64,000 nucleotides of DNA from Cohnella candidum (GTDB taxonomy: Bacteria > Bacillota > Bacilli > Paenibacillales > Paenibacillaceae). The position numbers were made by a program, and so were the translations under genes. This document shows positions 8,751 through 17,651 of this stretch, in pieces. Each line of letters begins with the position of its first letter. The stretch's first letter is position 1. The notes beneath the pieces are model-generated. The model was not told the DNA's origin. It made no database searches and saw only the letters and a program-made list of their open reading frames with translations. The stretch spans positions 3,225,001 to 3,289,000 of the forward strand of contig NZ_CP033433.1 of NCBI RefSeq assembly GCF_003713065.1, read 5' to 3'.

Positions 8751-10844
8751 TTAGATTCGGAACAACAATTCGTTGTAGATCGTGGACGCGAAGACGTAGG
8801 CTTGCTGGAACAGCGTGTAGAAAAGCGTAGCCAGGAAGACGGCGATGCCCATCGCCGCGAACGTCAGCGCGACGGAACGGAGCGTCCGCACGAAGCCGTA
8901 ATCGTGAATCGTCAACAGGCCGACGAGCATGAGCACGCCGCTCCACAGGAGGGAAACCGCCGTAACGTAGGGCAAGAACACGCCCTCCTCCTTGACCAAT
9001 ACATTGCTGAGCAGCGTTGTCAGGATAAGTCCGGCAACGTATGGAATGATGGAGTAAGCGCTGACGATCGCGATTTCCGATGCTTTGCCCTCCCCTTCCA
9101 TCCAAGTGGCGACCGCCCAGTTGCAGGCAACCCACAGGGCGTACAGCACGACGGTTTTGGCCGCGATGAGGAGCACGTTCAAGTCGTTCAAATCATGCGG
9201 GTTGAATATGAAACCCGTATTCTGCCGATGGAACACGCTGGCGAGGAAGAACACCGCGACGATCGCTCCGGCAAAGAGGAGGGAGCCTTTCCCTTCCGCT
9301 TTCACGGCGTAGAAGGCGTCGAACGGATGGAGCAGCGCCCGGAACGGGTTCATCTTTTTACGGAAAAGCACGGGACGTTTCGCTAGACGCGTCCGGCGGT
9401 TAGGCCCGGCGATGAACCGGTACCATTTGGCGCCGTAATAACCGAATAGCAGCACGCCCAGCAGTGTCATGATCAGCGGCATATGGCTGCGGACGCTGCG
9501 GATCCGGATTTGGCCGTAATCGTCGGAGTAAGCACCTCGATCGGCTCCAAGCTTGAAGAACGGAAGCGCCTCGGCGTATTTCTCCTCGTTCTCCAGCGCT
9601 TTGGCGATGCCGACGTAAGCCTGACGATTGTTCAGGTCGCGCTTGGACGCATCTCGCCAAACCGCGGCAGCCTCCTTGTACAAGCCTTGGTTGTACAGCT
9701 TCACGGCTTCGTGCACCGTGCGGCCGTATTCGGTCGGCGCGAACTGGGTAATGCTGCGCTTGCCCGAATCCAGTACGAGCAAGTCATCTCCCAGATAGGC
9801 GACAGCGGCGGGCTGCTGGAAAGTACCTTGCTGGTTACCGAGTCCTCCGAACACGGCAACCGCGTTCCCGTCCCCGTCGTATTCGAACACGCGGCCCCGC
9901 GTCCGGTCCAACCCCGCGATGAAACCGTCGGGGTGAACCGCCAAATCCACGAAAGAGGTGTCCTGCTTGACCCCTTTCTTCATGGCGGTCTCTTTGTCGC
10001 CGAAATCGCCGATGCCGTTCTCCCCGGTCAGCACGTTATTGCCCAGGGGGTTCAGCTTTTTGATTTCTTCGCGCGAGTTCTGGGAGACGATGGTTGTCGT
10101 ATACACGAATCCGTCCTTCCCGACATCCAGGTTGGAGTATTCGATCGGGAGCAGCTTGGCCATCCCTTCCCGCTGCGCTTTCGTCAGAATGCTTTTCCAG
10201 AACGTCTCGAGAACGACGTAAGGAGTGACTTCGACCTTGTTGCTGCCGAAGTAGCCCATGAATTCGCCCTTCGGGTCAAACTGCATCAAACCGAAAAACT
10301 GGCCCTCCGACAGCACGTAAATTCTGCCGGCCGCGTCCGCGGCAACCTTAAGCGGTTTGAACTTGAAGTCTGCGGGGATGAGCGGATGTCTCGGTTTTTC
10401 GATGACGAGTTCTGCCTCTTTATTCGCATTCAAGCGCAGAACGCGGTCTTGGTCGGCCACGTAAAGCCTGCCGTCTTCCGCGGCAAAGATGCCGGTCGGA
10501 TGCTTCAGCGGCAGTTTTTTACCCTGCCACCTCACCTCCGAGATGCTGTCGACCTCGCGGAACCGATCGTCGAGGACCACGATGCGGCCGTTGCCGGAAT
10601 CGGCGACGTAAATCCGGTCCGTTCCGTCGACGAAAAGATCCTGCGGCTCTGAGAAGGGCCCGCTGCCGGCATCGAGGCCGCTATAGATCCGTTCAGGCAA
10701 ATAGCCGTTCGGCGATGCTTTCGAATGGTTCCATTCGTCGTACGCATAGGCTTGATATGGCGCTTCCGCACTTACGGGAGCCGGTACGGCTGCCGGAATC
10801 GCGAAGGCGAGAGCCATGGCGAGGAAAGCGAGTTTGTTTTTCAT
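8751..10844 (-). CDS. NHL-repeat and YIP1-domain membrane protein
   Basis: A 697-aa protein with a cleavable signal peptide (cleavage near residue 26, after VSA). About 300 residues of NHL-type beta-propeller repeats follow (motifs such as PQDLFVDGTDRIYVADSGNG), then a short TPR-like helical pair (about 350-400). The C-terminal YIP1-like domain has several membrane helices, from about 430 to the end. ATG at 10844 has AGGAGG 4 bases upstream. It sits between the permease pair and the DUF5696 gene. The role is unknown; an extracellular propeller linked to a membrane domain could bind polysaccharide or scaffold the transporters (inference). Confidence 0.8.
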   Translation of the reverse strand: MKNKLAFLAMALAFAIPAAVPAPVSAEAPYQAYAYDEWNHSKASPNGYLPERIYSGLDAGSGPFSEPQDLFVDGTDRIYVADSGNGRIVVLDDRFREVDSISEVRWQGKKLPLKHPTGIFAAEDGRLYVADQDRVLRLNANKEAELVIEKPRHPLIPADFKFKPLKVAADAAGRIYVLSEGQFFGLMQFDPKGEFMGYFGSNKVEVTPYVVLETFWKSILTKAQREGMAKLLPIEYSNLDVGKDGFVYTTTIVSQNSREEIKKLNPLGNNVLTGENGIGDFGDKETAMKKGVKQDTSFVDLAVHPDGFIAGLDRTRGRVFEYDGDGNAVAVFGGLGNQQGTFQQPAAVAYLGDDLLVLDSGKRSITQFAPTEYGRTVHEAVKLYNQGLYKEAAAVWRDASKRDLNNRQAYVGIAKALENEEKYAEALPFFKLGADRGAYSDDYGQIRIRSVRSHMPLIMTLLGVLLFGYYGAKWYRFIAGPNRRTRLAKRPVLFRKKMNPFRALLHPFDAFYAVKAEGKGSLLFAGAIVAVFFLASVFHRQNTGFIFNPHDLNDLNVLLIAAKTVVLYALWVACNWAVATWMEGEGKASEIAIVSAYSIIPYVAGLILTTLLSNVLVKEEGVFLPYVTAVSLLWSGVLMLVGLLTIHDYGFVRTLRSVALTFAAMGIAVFLATLFYTLFQQAYVFASTIYNELLFRI

Positions 10845-10855
10845 GGCTCCTCCTG

Positions 10856-11728
10856 TCACTTGATACCGGCAAAAGTCATCGTTTCCACGACTTTGCGCTG
10901 GATGAGGATGAACAACGCGATCGGCGGCAGCATCAGGATGACGGAAGCTGCCGATCCGGGCCCCGCCCTCAAAATCGGATCGCCCTTCGGAACGATCTGG
11001 TCGAGCGCCGCCCGCAGCGTTTTGAGGGATTCGCTGAAAATGAGGTCGGTCTGCGTGAAGTTCCACATCTGCGTGAACTGGAACAGGATGACCGTCATGA
11101 TCGCAGGCGCGGCATTCGGCAGAACGATGGCGAAAAAGGTCCGGAACTCGCTGGCGCCGTCGATTCTGGCCGCTTCGAGAATGGCGTCCGGCAGCTGCTC
11201 GATGAATTGCTTCATCAGGAACAGCCCAAGAGACAGGCCGATGCCGGGAAAGATCATCGCCGCGTACGTGTTGAGCAGCTTCGTCTCGCTCATGATGACG
11301 AACAGCGGCATGAAGGTGACGGCCGGCACGAACATGAGCCCCATCACGATGACGGAGAAAACGGCGTTTTTGCCCGGAAATTGATGTTTCGCCAGCGGAT
11401 AGGCGGCCATCGAAGAGAACAGCGCGTGGAACAGCGTTCCCGCCGTCGCCACGAACAGCGTGTTGAACAAGTACCGCGACAAGGGCACCCACATCGTCGA
11501 GGCCAGTTGATACAGCTCCCGGTAACTGTCGAACGTCGGCCGGGACACGGTAAACTTAGGCGGGAACTGGAAGAGCTCGTCGATCGGCTTGATCGAGTTG
11601 ATGAACGTGTAAATCAACGGCAGCGCCGACAGCAGCGCCAACACTCCGATGAAGGAAAAGACGATCGCGTTGCCGGTGTAGGAACGGCGCGCCTTGGATC
11701 CGGTTTTTTTGCGTAAAGCAGCCAGCAT
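10856..11728 (-). CDS. Carbohydrate ABC transporter permease, MalG type (second pair)
   Basis: A 290-aa permease with six predicted transmembrane helices, an EAA loop (ILEAARIDGASEFRTFFAI) and the GIK C-terminus. A strong AAGGAGG site precedes the ATG. It lies 22 bp after the MalF partner and 11 bp before the NHL/YIP1 gene. It belongs to the importer served by the 951-aa binding protein. Confidence 0.92.
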   Translation of the reverse strand: MLAALRKKTGSKARRSYTGNAIVFSFIGVLALLSALPLIYTFINSIKPIDELFQFPPKFTVSRPTFDSYRELYQLASTMWVPLSRYLFNTLFVATAGTLFHALFSSMAAYPLAKHQFPGKNAVFSVIVMGLMFVPAVTFMPLFVIMSETKLLNTYAAMIFPGIGLSLGLFLMKQFIEQLPDAILEAARIDGASEFRTFFAIVLPNAAPAIMTVILFQFTQMWNFTQTDLIFSESLKTLRAALDQIVPKGDPILRAGPGSAASVILMLPPIALFILIQRKVVETMTFAGIK

Positions 11729-11750
11729 GCCGCTTGCCTCCTTCTGTGCG

Positions 11751-12650
11751 TTACGATCCGACTTTGTGCAGCAGCTTTGTCGTAAGCCGGCTGGAGAACA
11801 CCATCATGAGGAACAGCACGACCGAAATCGCGGAGGTGTAGCCGAGCTCATAACGGATATTCAGATAGTCCCGCAAGTGGGTGACGATCGTCTCGGCGGC
11901 GTAATCCGTGCTTGGGAAACCGGCCAGCTCGATGGATACGTCCGCCACGCTGAAGGAAGCGACGATCTGCATGACGGCTCCGAACACCAACTGCGGGACC
12001 ATGGACGGCAGCGTAATGTACCACAGCTCCTGGAACCGGTTTTTGATCCCGTCCATGACGCCGGCTTCGTACAAGCTTTTGTCGATCGTTTGCAAACCCG
12101 CGATGAACGCCAGGAAGCTGATGCCGAGGCTGAGCCAAAGTTGGATGAGGATCAGGACTCCCATCATGTATTTGGGGTCGAGCAGCCAGGCGATCGGATG
12201 GTCAATGACGCCGAGGCGGATGAGGAACGAATTGACGTACCCGTATTCGTCCGGGCTGAACACCTGGAACCACATGGGATATACGGACGGCGCCGCGATC
12301 GCCGGGATGTAGAAGATCGTGGTGGCGATCGATCTCAGCGTCCGCGGCATGTCGTTGATCATCCACGCGACCAGGAAGCTGATCAGGTACCCGATCGGTC
12401 CGGTAACGAAGGCGAACAGCAGCGTGTTTTTAACGGCGATGATGAACACGTCGTCATCGAGGAACATACGGACGTAGTTGTGCCATCCGATGAACCGCGG
12501 CGCATCTACCATGCTGAAGTAGGTGAAGCCGAGAACGATGCAGATGATGACCGGCAAAATCGTGAATGCAAGGAAAAACAGCATATACGGAGTCATCAGC
12601 AAGTAACTTTCCTTGTGCTTCTTGACGGCCAGTTTCATGGCTCTGATCAT
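11751..12650 (-). CDS. Carbohydrate ABC transporter permease, MalF type (second pair)
   Basis: A 299-aa sugar permease with six predicted transmembrane helices and an EAA loop (LYEAGVMDGIKNRFQELWYI). Its ATG overlaps the TGA of the upstream binding-protein gene by 4 bp, indicating translational coupling. It forms the second permease pair of the locus with the gene downstream. Confidence 0.92.
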   Translation of the reverse strand: MIRAMKLAVKKHKESYLLMTPYMLFFLAFTILPVIICIVLGFTYFSMVDAPRFIGWHNYVRMFLDDDVFIIAVKNTLLFAFVTGPIGYLISFLVAWMINDMPRTLRSIATTIFYIPAIAAPSVYPMWFQVFSPDEYGYVNSFLIRLGVIDHPIAWLLDPKYMMGVLILIQLWLSLGISFLAFIAGLQTIDKSLYEAGVMDGIKNRFQELWYITLPSMVPQLVFGAVMQIVASFSVADVSIELAGFPSTDYAAETIVTHLRDYLNIRYELGYTSAISVVLFLMMVFSSRLTTKLLHKVGS

Positions 12651-15502
12651 CGTTTCACCCCAAACTCGATCCGCTTGCGCTCGATCTCTTCGTTGATTTG
12701 CTTATTCCAGTAGTTCAAGCTCTCGCGGGGATTCTTCCATTCGAACACGACGCCGCGGAATGCGTTGTCGAGGCTGCGGGTCGTATAGTAGCTGCCCGGC
12801 AGCTCAGGCACTTCCCGAACTTCCTTCCACTGTTCCAGAAGCGTCCTCTGTTCTTCCGTCCCCCATTTGCTCCGCCGGAACGCCTCCAGGTTGGCGGGCA
12901 GCTTGCGGCCGATCCGCCCCGTTTCGTTCTCCAGCTCCTTCGCGTACCGGCTCTGGATGTCCGCCGAGTTCCACCACTGCATGAACGTCCAGGCCGACGC
13001 CTGGTCCTTCGCGCTTTTCAGAATGATCGCCGATGTTCCTGTCGCCGCCGACGTTCGGTTGACGGAACCGTCCGGCTGTTTGATGCCCGGAATCGGCACC
13101 ATTTTCCAATTGCCCGCGATTTCCGGAGCGGCAACGGACAGCTGGTTGTACAGCTTGTAGGAGGCGATGACGACAGGCATCTGACCGGTCCGGAAACGGT
13201 AATAGTCGCTCTTATACAGCGGATAATCATAAAGCTTGTAGAAATCCGTCCAAGTCTTGAACGCTTCGGCTGCCTTCGGTTCGTCGAGCCGGGTCCGATC
13301 ATGGGCGTCGCTGTATAGGTTGATTCCGTTCTGCATGAGCAGCGACGGGAACAAGTTCAACGTGCCGATGCCCCGGTCTTTCAACTGGCCCGCGTCGAGA
13401 TTCTCATAAGGCAGCCCGATCTGGAGATTGTTGTTCTGCAGCACCGGAGCGATTTTCATCACGTCGTCCCAAGTTCGCGGCGGCTCCAATCCGAGATCCT
13501 TCAAAATGTCTTCACGATAAAACATCATGAAAAATTCCTGCTCGTCCGGCACCGCGTAAGTATGGCCCTCGAATCGGTAAGGCTCGAACGCCGAGGGCAT
13601 GTATTGTTTCTTCATGTCCTCGAAACCCGTCAGCGTATCGAGCGGGCTTAACGCTCCACGGATCGCCAAATCCATCGCTTCACCCCGGCGGGTGAACAGG
13701 TTGACGTCAGGCCCTTTGCCGGCCATCACCCCGACGACCAACGCGTTGCGGACCAGATTGACTTTCACCTGAATGCCGGTGGCGGGCGTGAAGGCTTCGT
13801 CGATCAACCGTTTCACTACGTACGCTTGGTCGCGTCCGGCTCCCACCCACACCTCGATCGTTTTGCCGCCGGCTTTCTCTTCCGTCCCGAGACTGTCGTA
13901 ATTTTCGAAAAAGGACCCCGCGAAGGAACGGATTTCGTGCACGAGCTTATCCGTGAAGTTCGCTTCCGCCCTCGGCCGCTCGGCCTTCGCGCCGGCCACG
14001 TAAATACGGTCCACCTCAAGAGGCTGGTAGCGGGCGTTGATGATCCAGTCCGACAGGCCGGCAACGTCGTTGATGTAGGTCTCCAGCTTCTTCGGGATCG
14101 AATCCGGCCGGTCGATGAACCCGTCCAGCTGGCGAGACAGCTGCAACAGCGCGCGGGAGCCTTGGTTCATCTGGCCGTTCATTTCCGTGAGCTGATCGGA
14201 TCGGGTTTTCATTTCGTCCCTCAGCGATTCGAGTGCCGGCAACAGACCCGGGATGCTTTTCTGGAGGTCGTAGTCCCGGTAGGGATCGGGCTTCACGCCC
14301 GTGATCATGATGATTTTCCGGTACTGGTCGTTCAGCTTGTAAACGATGTCCTGTACCGCCTGCAGAAACGGCGCCATCTCTCCGAGCGTCACTTCCATCT
14401 TCAGCTCGTGGGTCCCCTTGGTCAGGTAAACGAGAAACGGCTCCCCGGTGTCGTCACCCAGCTCCTTGATGTTCCAACCCGAACGGTTCGGAAAGCGGAC
14501 TTCGCTCAGTTCTTTAAACGGGACCTCTCCGTCGACATACACTTTTCGGGTCGAGAACGCGCCTTTCAGCTTGTTCTGGCGGTAGCGCACGCCGATCTTG
14601 TACGCGCCGTCCTCCGGGATTTCGAATTTCCATGATATCCATTGCCCGGCGATATCCCAGTTCGCCGCGCCGATCGTGTTTATGCGGATTTTAGTCGGAT
14701 GGTAAGGCGTGGTGAGAGGACTCGTACGGTCGACGGTCGGGAAGAGCCCCGAATCCGATTTCAGGTACGCATGTTCGGCTTCGATGCTCGCCACGGTCTC
14801 CTTCGCCCGGACGGTTTGCACCGCCGGTTTCAAGGCGGCCTTATATTCCGCATACGGCGCCGGGTCGACCGGTTTCTTCAGCAGCAAGTAATCCAGCAGC
14901 GCGGATTCCCGAATACCGGTGAGCCGTATGACGTGTCGTCCTTTCGACAGTTTCATCCGGAGATCGGAATCGCTTAAATCCTCCGCGCTTCGCACTTTCG
15001 ATTCCAGCCAAACGCCGGCTTCCGATTGCTTAGGTCTCAGATCGTTGCCGTTGTTGCGCCGAAGCGGTCCCGGCTCGTCTTTCCACGCGCGATTCAGGCG
15101 GAACGGCACCTGCCGCTCCGAGAGTTCCTTTCCGTCGACGGCGAGGCCGAATTCAAGATCCTGCCCCGTGCCTTCGAGCGGGAAGTATCCGAAAGAGAGC
15201 TCATACTCGGAATCTTCCGGCACGTCGACGTTCCACTGGACCGTTTGTCCTTCTTTCCATTCCAGTACGCCCCGGCGGCCTTCCCCTTCCGGCAGCAGGA
15301 CAGGGGCAGCGTTGTCGACGGAGGAAATCTCCGCGGCGCCGGCCACGATTCCGTCCTTCGGCATCGCCGCATTTTCCGCCGCGTATTCGGCAGCCGCCGC
15401 AGCCGGCTTTTCGCGGAAAGAGAACGCGACCGTTGCGCAGAGGATGAGAAGCGCGGCGAGCAGGCTTGCCGATGTCCAAATCCATATCCATTTCTTCTTC
15501 AC
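12647..15502 (-). CDS. Large solute-binding protein with N-terminal sugar-binding-like modules
   Basis: A 951-aa protein, about twice the usual size for this family. It has an N-terminal signal anchor (about residues 3-25, no proper lipobox). Two beta-sandwich segments resembling carbohydrate-binding modules follow (about 40-210 and 235-380), then a helical spacer (about 390-520), then a family 1 solute-binding domain (about 540-940). GTG at 15502 is preferred because GGGGG lies about 6 bases upstream; TTG at 15508 would overlap that site. The next gene, a permease, overlaps by 4 bp. It probably captures longer saccharides at the surface and hands them to the permease pair (inference). Confidence 0.88.
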   Translation of the reverse strand: MKKKWIWIWTSASLLAALLILCATVAFSFREKPAAAAAEYAAENAAMPKDGIVAGAAEISSVDNAAPVLLPEGEGRRGVLEWKEGQTVQWNVDVPEDSEYELSFGYFPLEGTGQDLEFGLAVDGKELSERQVPFRLNRAWKDEPGPLRRNNGNDLRPKQSEAGVWLESKVRSAEDLSDSDLRMKLSKGRHVIRLTGIRESALLDYLLLKKPVDPAPYAEYKAALKPAVQTVRAKETVASIEAEHAYLKSDSGLFPTVDRTSPLTTPYHPTKIRINTIGAANWDIAGQWISWKFEIPEDGAYKIGVRYRQNKLKGAFSTRKVYVDGEVPFKELSEVRFPNRSGWNIKELGDDTGEPFLVYLTKGTHELKMEVTLGEMAPFLQAVQDIVYKLNDQYRKIIMITGVKPDPYRDYDLQKSIPGLLPALESLRDEMKTRSDQLTEMNGQMNQGSRALLQLSRQLDGFIDRPDSIPKKLETYINDVAGLSDWIINARYQPLEVDRIYVAGAKAERPRAEANFTDKLVHEIRSFAGSFFENYDSLGTEEKAGGKTIEVWVGAGRDQAYVVKRLIDEAFTPATGIQVKVNLVRNALVVGVMAGKGPDVNLFTRRGEAMDLAIRGALSPLDTLTGFEDMKKQYMPSAFEPYRFEGHTYAVPDEQEFFMMFYREDILKDLGLEPPRTWDDVMKIAPVLQNNNLQIGLPYENLDAGQLKDRGIGTLNLFPSLLMQNGINLYSDAHDRTRLDEPKAAEAFKTWTDFYKLYDYPLYKSDYYRFRTGQMPVVIASYKLYNQLSVAAPEIAGNWKMVPIPGIKQPDGSVNRTSAATGTSAIILKSAKDQASAWTFMQWWNSADIQSRYAKELENETGRIGRKLPANLEAFRRSKWGTEEQRTLLEQWKEVREVPELPGSYYTTRSLDNAFRGVVFEWKNPRESLNYWNKQINEEIERKRIEFGVKR

Positions 15503-15543
15503 TGGCAACCCCCGTATTGCGACGTAAACAACCTACGCTTCCG

Positions 15544-15603
15544 GTTATATCAATTCCGGAGAGGAACTGATTTCACTTTGCTTGGGCTTCGGCTTGCAAT
15601 TTG
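15544..15603 (-). promoter_or_regulatory. Operator/promoter of second ABC importer operon
   Basis: Reading the minus strand, CAAATTG (start 15603) and CAAAGTGAAATC (start 15580) are direct half-sites 23 bp apart. TATAAC (start 15549) follows exactly 31 bp after the second half-site. The same spacing occurs ahead of the anchored GH32 gene. The second half-site takes the -35 position, as expected for a class II activator of the AraC type. Confidence 0.65.
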
Positions 15604-15622
15604 ATTTGGCTTTCATTCATCG

Positions 15623-17485
15623 TCATTCGACGAACACGTTGAGCGAAGCGCGAACCTTCCCGTCCTCGCTCGTCGCGGTCATTTCCGCTTTGCCCGGTTT
15701 CATCCCTTTGACCCGAACGCCGGTTTCGCCGGTTTCGCCGCTTCCGCCAACCGCCGCAACCGAAGGATCGCTGGAGCTCCAGTTCACCCGCTGGTCGGCC
15801 GGGAAGGGGACGACGGCGGTCTCGATCGGCTGCTCTTCTCCGGCTTTCAGATGTAAAATGCTGCGGCTGAGCAGGATGCGCAGCGGTTTCTTGGCGTCAG
15901 GGTCTTCGTCTCGCCAGACGGTGCGCATCGGGTAATAGGACGCATGGTTTAACGTGACGTCCCCATCCGCGAACAACCCGATATCATCGCTGGTCGGATC
16001 GGGAAAGACGATCGCGGACAACACGGCCTCCCCGTCGTTCGCGAACACCTCGACCGTCGTCTCGTCCACGAAAATCCGCAGCTTGATTTTGCCGTCCTTA
16101 GGAACGAGCGGCGCCGCCATCGCTTCGGCGAACCCCCCTTCGAAATCGGTCACGCCCGAATGGGAGCGGTCGAGCAAGAGAACGTTCATCTTCGGATCGT
16201 ACCGGATGACCGTTTCCTGGCCGCCTTCACCCGCCCTTACCTTCGCGCCGAAAGAATGCCCGCTGCCCGCATCGAACTCCGCCTCCAGCTCGTAGTTCGT
16301 TCCCTTGACCCCTTCCAGTGGATTCCGACCGGGCGACAGCGTCATTTTCTTCACCTTCCGCGGGTTGCCGCGCAACGTTTTCAGCTCTTCGATCGGCTCC
16401 TGAACGAGCCGGATTCCCTGGTCCGGGATCTTCCGGAGTTTCAGGACCCGGGGAATCGACATGTTGCCTTTCCAGACGCCTGTCGGCATCGCGAACGGAT
16501 ACCGCCAGTTCGACATCCATCCGAGCCATATTCGGCGTCCGTCTTCCTTCGGAATGTCCGAATACGAGACCGCCGCGTAGAAGTCTTTGCCATAGTCGGT
16601 CCACGACACGTTGGCTGGCCCGTTATCGTCCTTGAAGGTCGATCCGTCGAACGATCCGATGAAATATTGGGCTTTCGACCCTTTGGTCGCGGAATTGTTC
16701 CCGATGCTCACGGTAAGCACCCATTTTTTCTCCCCGCTGCCCTCAACCGGGAGCTCGAAAAGATCCGGACACTCCCAAACGGCCGCATGGGATCCGTGTC
16801 CCAGCCCGAATTCTCCGCTTCGCGTCCAATTTTTCAGATCGGGGGAACGGTAGAACCACACCTTCTGGTCCACGGATACGACCATGACCCACGATTTCGT
16901 CGCCTCATGCCAGAACACTTTCGGATCGCGGAAATCTTTGACGTTCGGGTTCGGGATCACCGGATTGCCCGCGTATTTCGTCCATGTCCGCCCTTTGTCG
17001 GCGCTGTAGGCGATGCTTTGGGATTGCACGCCGTTTTTGAAATGGGTGAAAATCGCGACCAAACCCGGTTTGCCGCCGAAGAAGCCCGTCGTATCGTTCC
17101 GGTCGACGACGGCGCTGCCGGACCAGATGTCGCCCAGGTCGTCCTTCGCGATTGCGAGAGGAAGCTGCTCCCAGTGCAGCAAATCCTTGCTTACCGCGTG
17201 CCCCCACTGCCCGCTGTGCTGATAGAACTGGTGATACTCCCCTTCGAAATACACCATGCCGTTCGGATCGCTCATGTTGCCCGTCTCGGGGGAAAGGTGG
17301 TATTGGGGGCGGAACTTCTCCGTGAAATAGGCCGGATCGGGACGATAAGCGAACCCCGTCGGCAATGCCGGTTCGTTTGCGCTCTCTTGGACGCGGGTGC
17401 CGTAGTAAATCGCCCCCGCGGCTGCAAGCAGCACGGCCGACGCCGCCACCGCTCCGATCTTCATTCGTTTGTGTCTGCTTCCCAT
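15623..17485 (-). CDS. Membrane-anchored GH32 fructan hydrolase with Ig-like tail
   Basis: A 620-aa GH32 enzyme. A basic N-terminus and hydrophobic segment (about residues 9-28) form a signal anchor, so the catalytic part faces outside. Catalytic motifs are MSDPNG with nucleophile Asp73, RDP at 186-188 and WEC with Glu238. The C-terminus (about 535-620) is a Big_2-like Ig domain (NWSSSDPSVAAV pattern), often a surface spacer or adhesion module. The start at 17485 has GGGGG 7 bases upstream; an earlier in-frame ATG has no ribosome site. The protein is a paralogue of the cytoplasmic enzyme at 1515-2966. It probably degrades levan or inulin outside the cell. Confidence 0.92.
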   Translation of the reverse strand: MGSRHKRMKIGAVAASAVLLAAAGAIYYGTRVQESANEPALPTGFAYRPDPAYFTEKFRPQYHLSPETGNMSDPNGMVYFEGEYHQFYQHSGQWGHAVSKDLLHWEQLPLAIAKDDLGDIWSGSAVVDRNDTTGFFGGKPGLVAIFTHFKNGVQSQSIAYSADKGRTWTKYAGNPVIPNPNVKDFRDPKVFWHEATKSWVMVVSVDQKVWFYRSPDLKNWTRSGEFGLGHGSHAAVWECPDLFELPVEGSGEKKWVLTVSIGNNSATKGSKAQYFIGSFDGSTFKDDNGPANVSWTDYGKDFYAAVSYSDIPKEDGRRIWLGWMSNWRYPFAMPTGVWKGNMSIPRVLKLRKIPDQGIRLVQEPIEELKTLRGNPRKVKKMTLSPGRNPLEGVKGTNYELEAEFDAGSGHSFGAKVRAGEGGQETVIRYDPKMNVLLLDRSHSGVTDFEGGFAEAMAAPLVPKDGKIKLRIFVDETTVEVFANDGEAVLSAIVFPDPTSDDIGLFADGDVTLNHASYYPMRTVWRDEDPDAKKPLRILLSRSILHLKAGEEQPIETAVVPFPADQRVNWSSSDPSVAAVGGSGETGETGVRVKGMKPGKAEMTATSEDGKVRASLNVFVE

Positions 17486-17522
17486 ATCGCAACCCCCGCG
17501 TCGAAATGTCGTCATGCGGCGA

Positions 17523-17582
17523 GTTTACCGGAAGCGGAGCGGATAAAGATTTCACTTTGTTCGGATATCGTCTTCCAATTTG
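17523..17582 (-). promoter_or_regulatory. Operator/promoter of anchored GH32 gene
   Basis: On the minus strand CAAATTG (start 17582) and CAAAGTGAAATC (start 17559) are 23 bp apart, and GTAAAC (start 17528) lies 31 bp after the second, at the -10 position. The two half-sites and their spacing are identical to those ahead of the importer operon at 15502. The -10 is weak, consistent with activator dependence. Confidence 0.62.
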
Positions 17583-17605
17583 GTCGCATCACGCATAAAA
17601 CAAAA

Positions 17606-17629
17606 AAGCCTCCGGATCCCCGGAGGCTT
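17606..17629 (-). terminator. Rho-independent terminator of kinase/regulator operon
   Basis: A perfect 10-bp stem (17606-17615 with 17620-17629) with a 4-base loop is followed on the minus strand by a T run. It ends the binding-protein/kinase/regulator operon just before the GH32 promoter. Confidence 0.9.
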
Positions 17630-17651
17630 CGTAAGCAACGTCCCTATTCGT

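Noticed and set aside
8719-9135. N-terminal 139-codon extension of the DUF5696 gene
   Set aside because: This stretch overlaps the NHL/YIP1 gene, looks like out-of-frame sequence and has no ribosome site, whereas ATG at 8718 has a perfect one.
10845-11492. N-terminal 216-codon extension of the NHL/YIP1 gene
   Set aside because: It lies within the permease gene; the start at 10844 gives a signal peptide and has AGGAGG.
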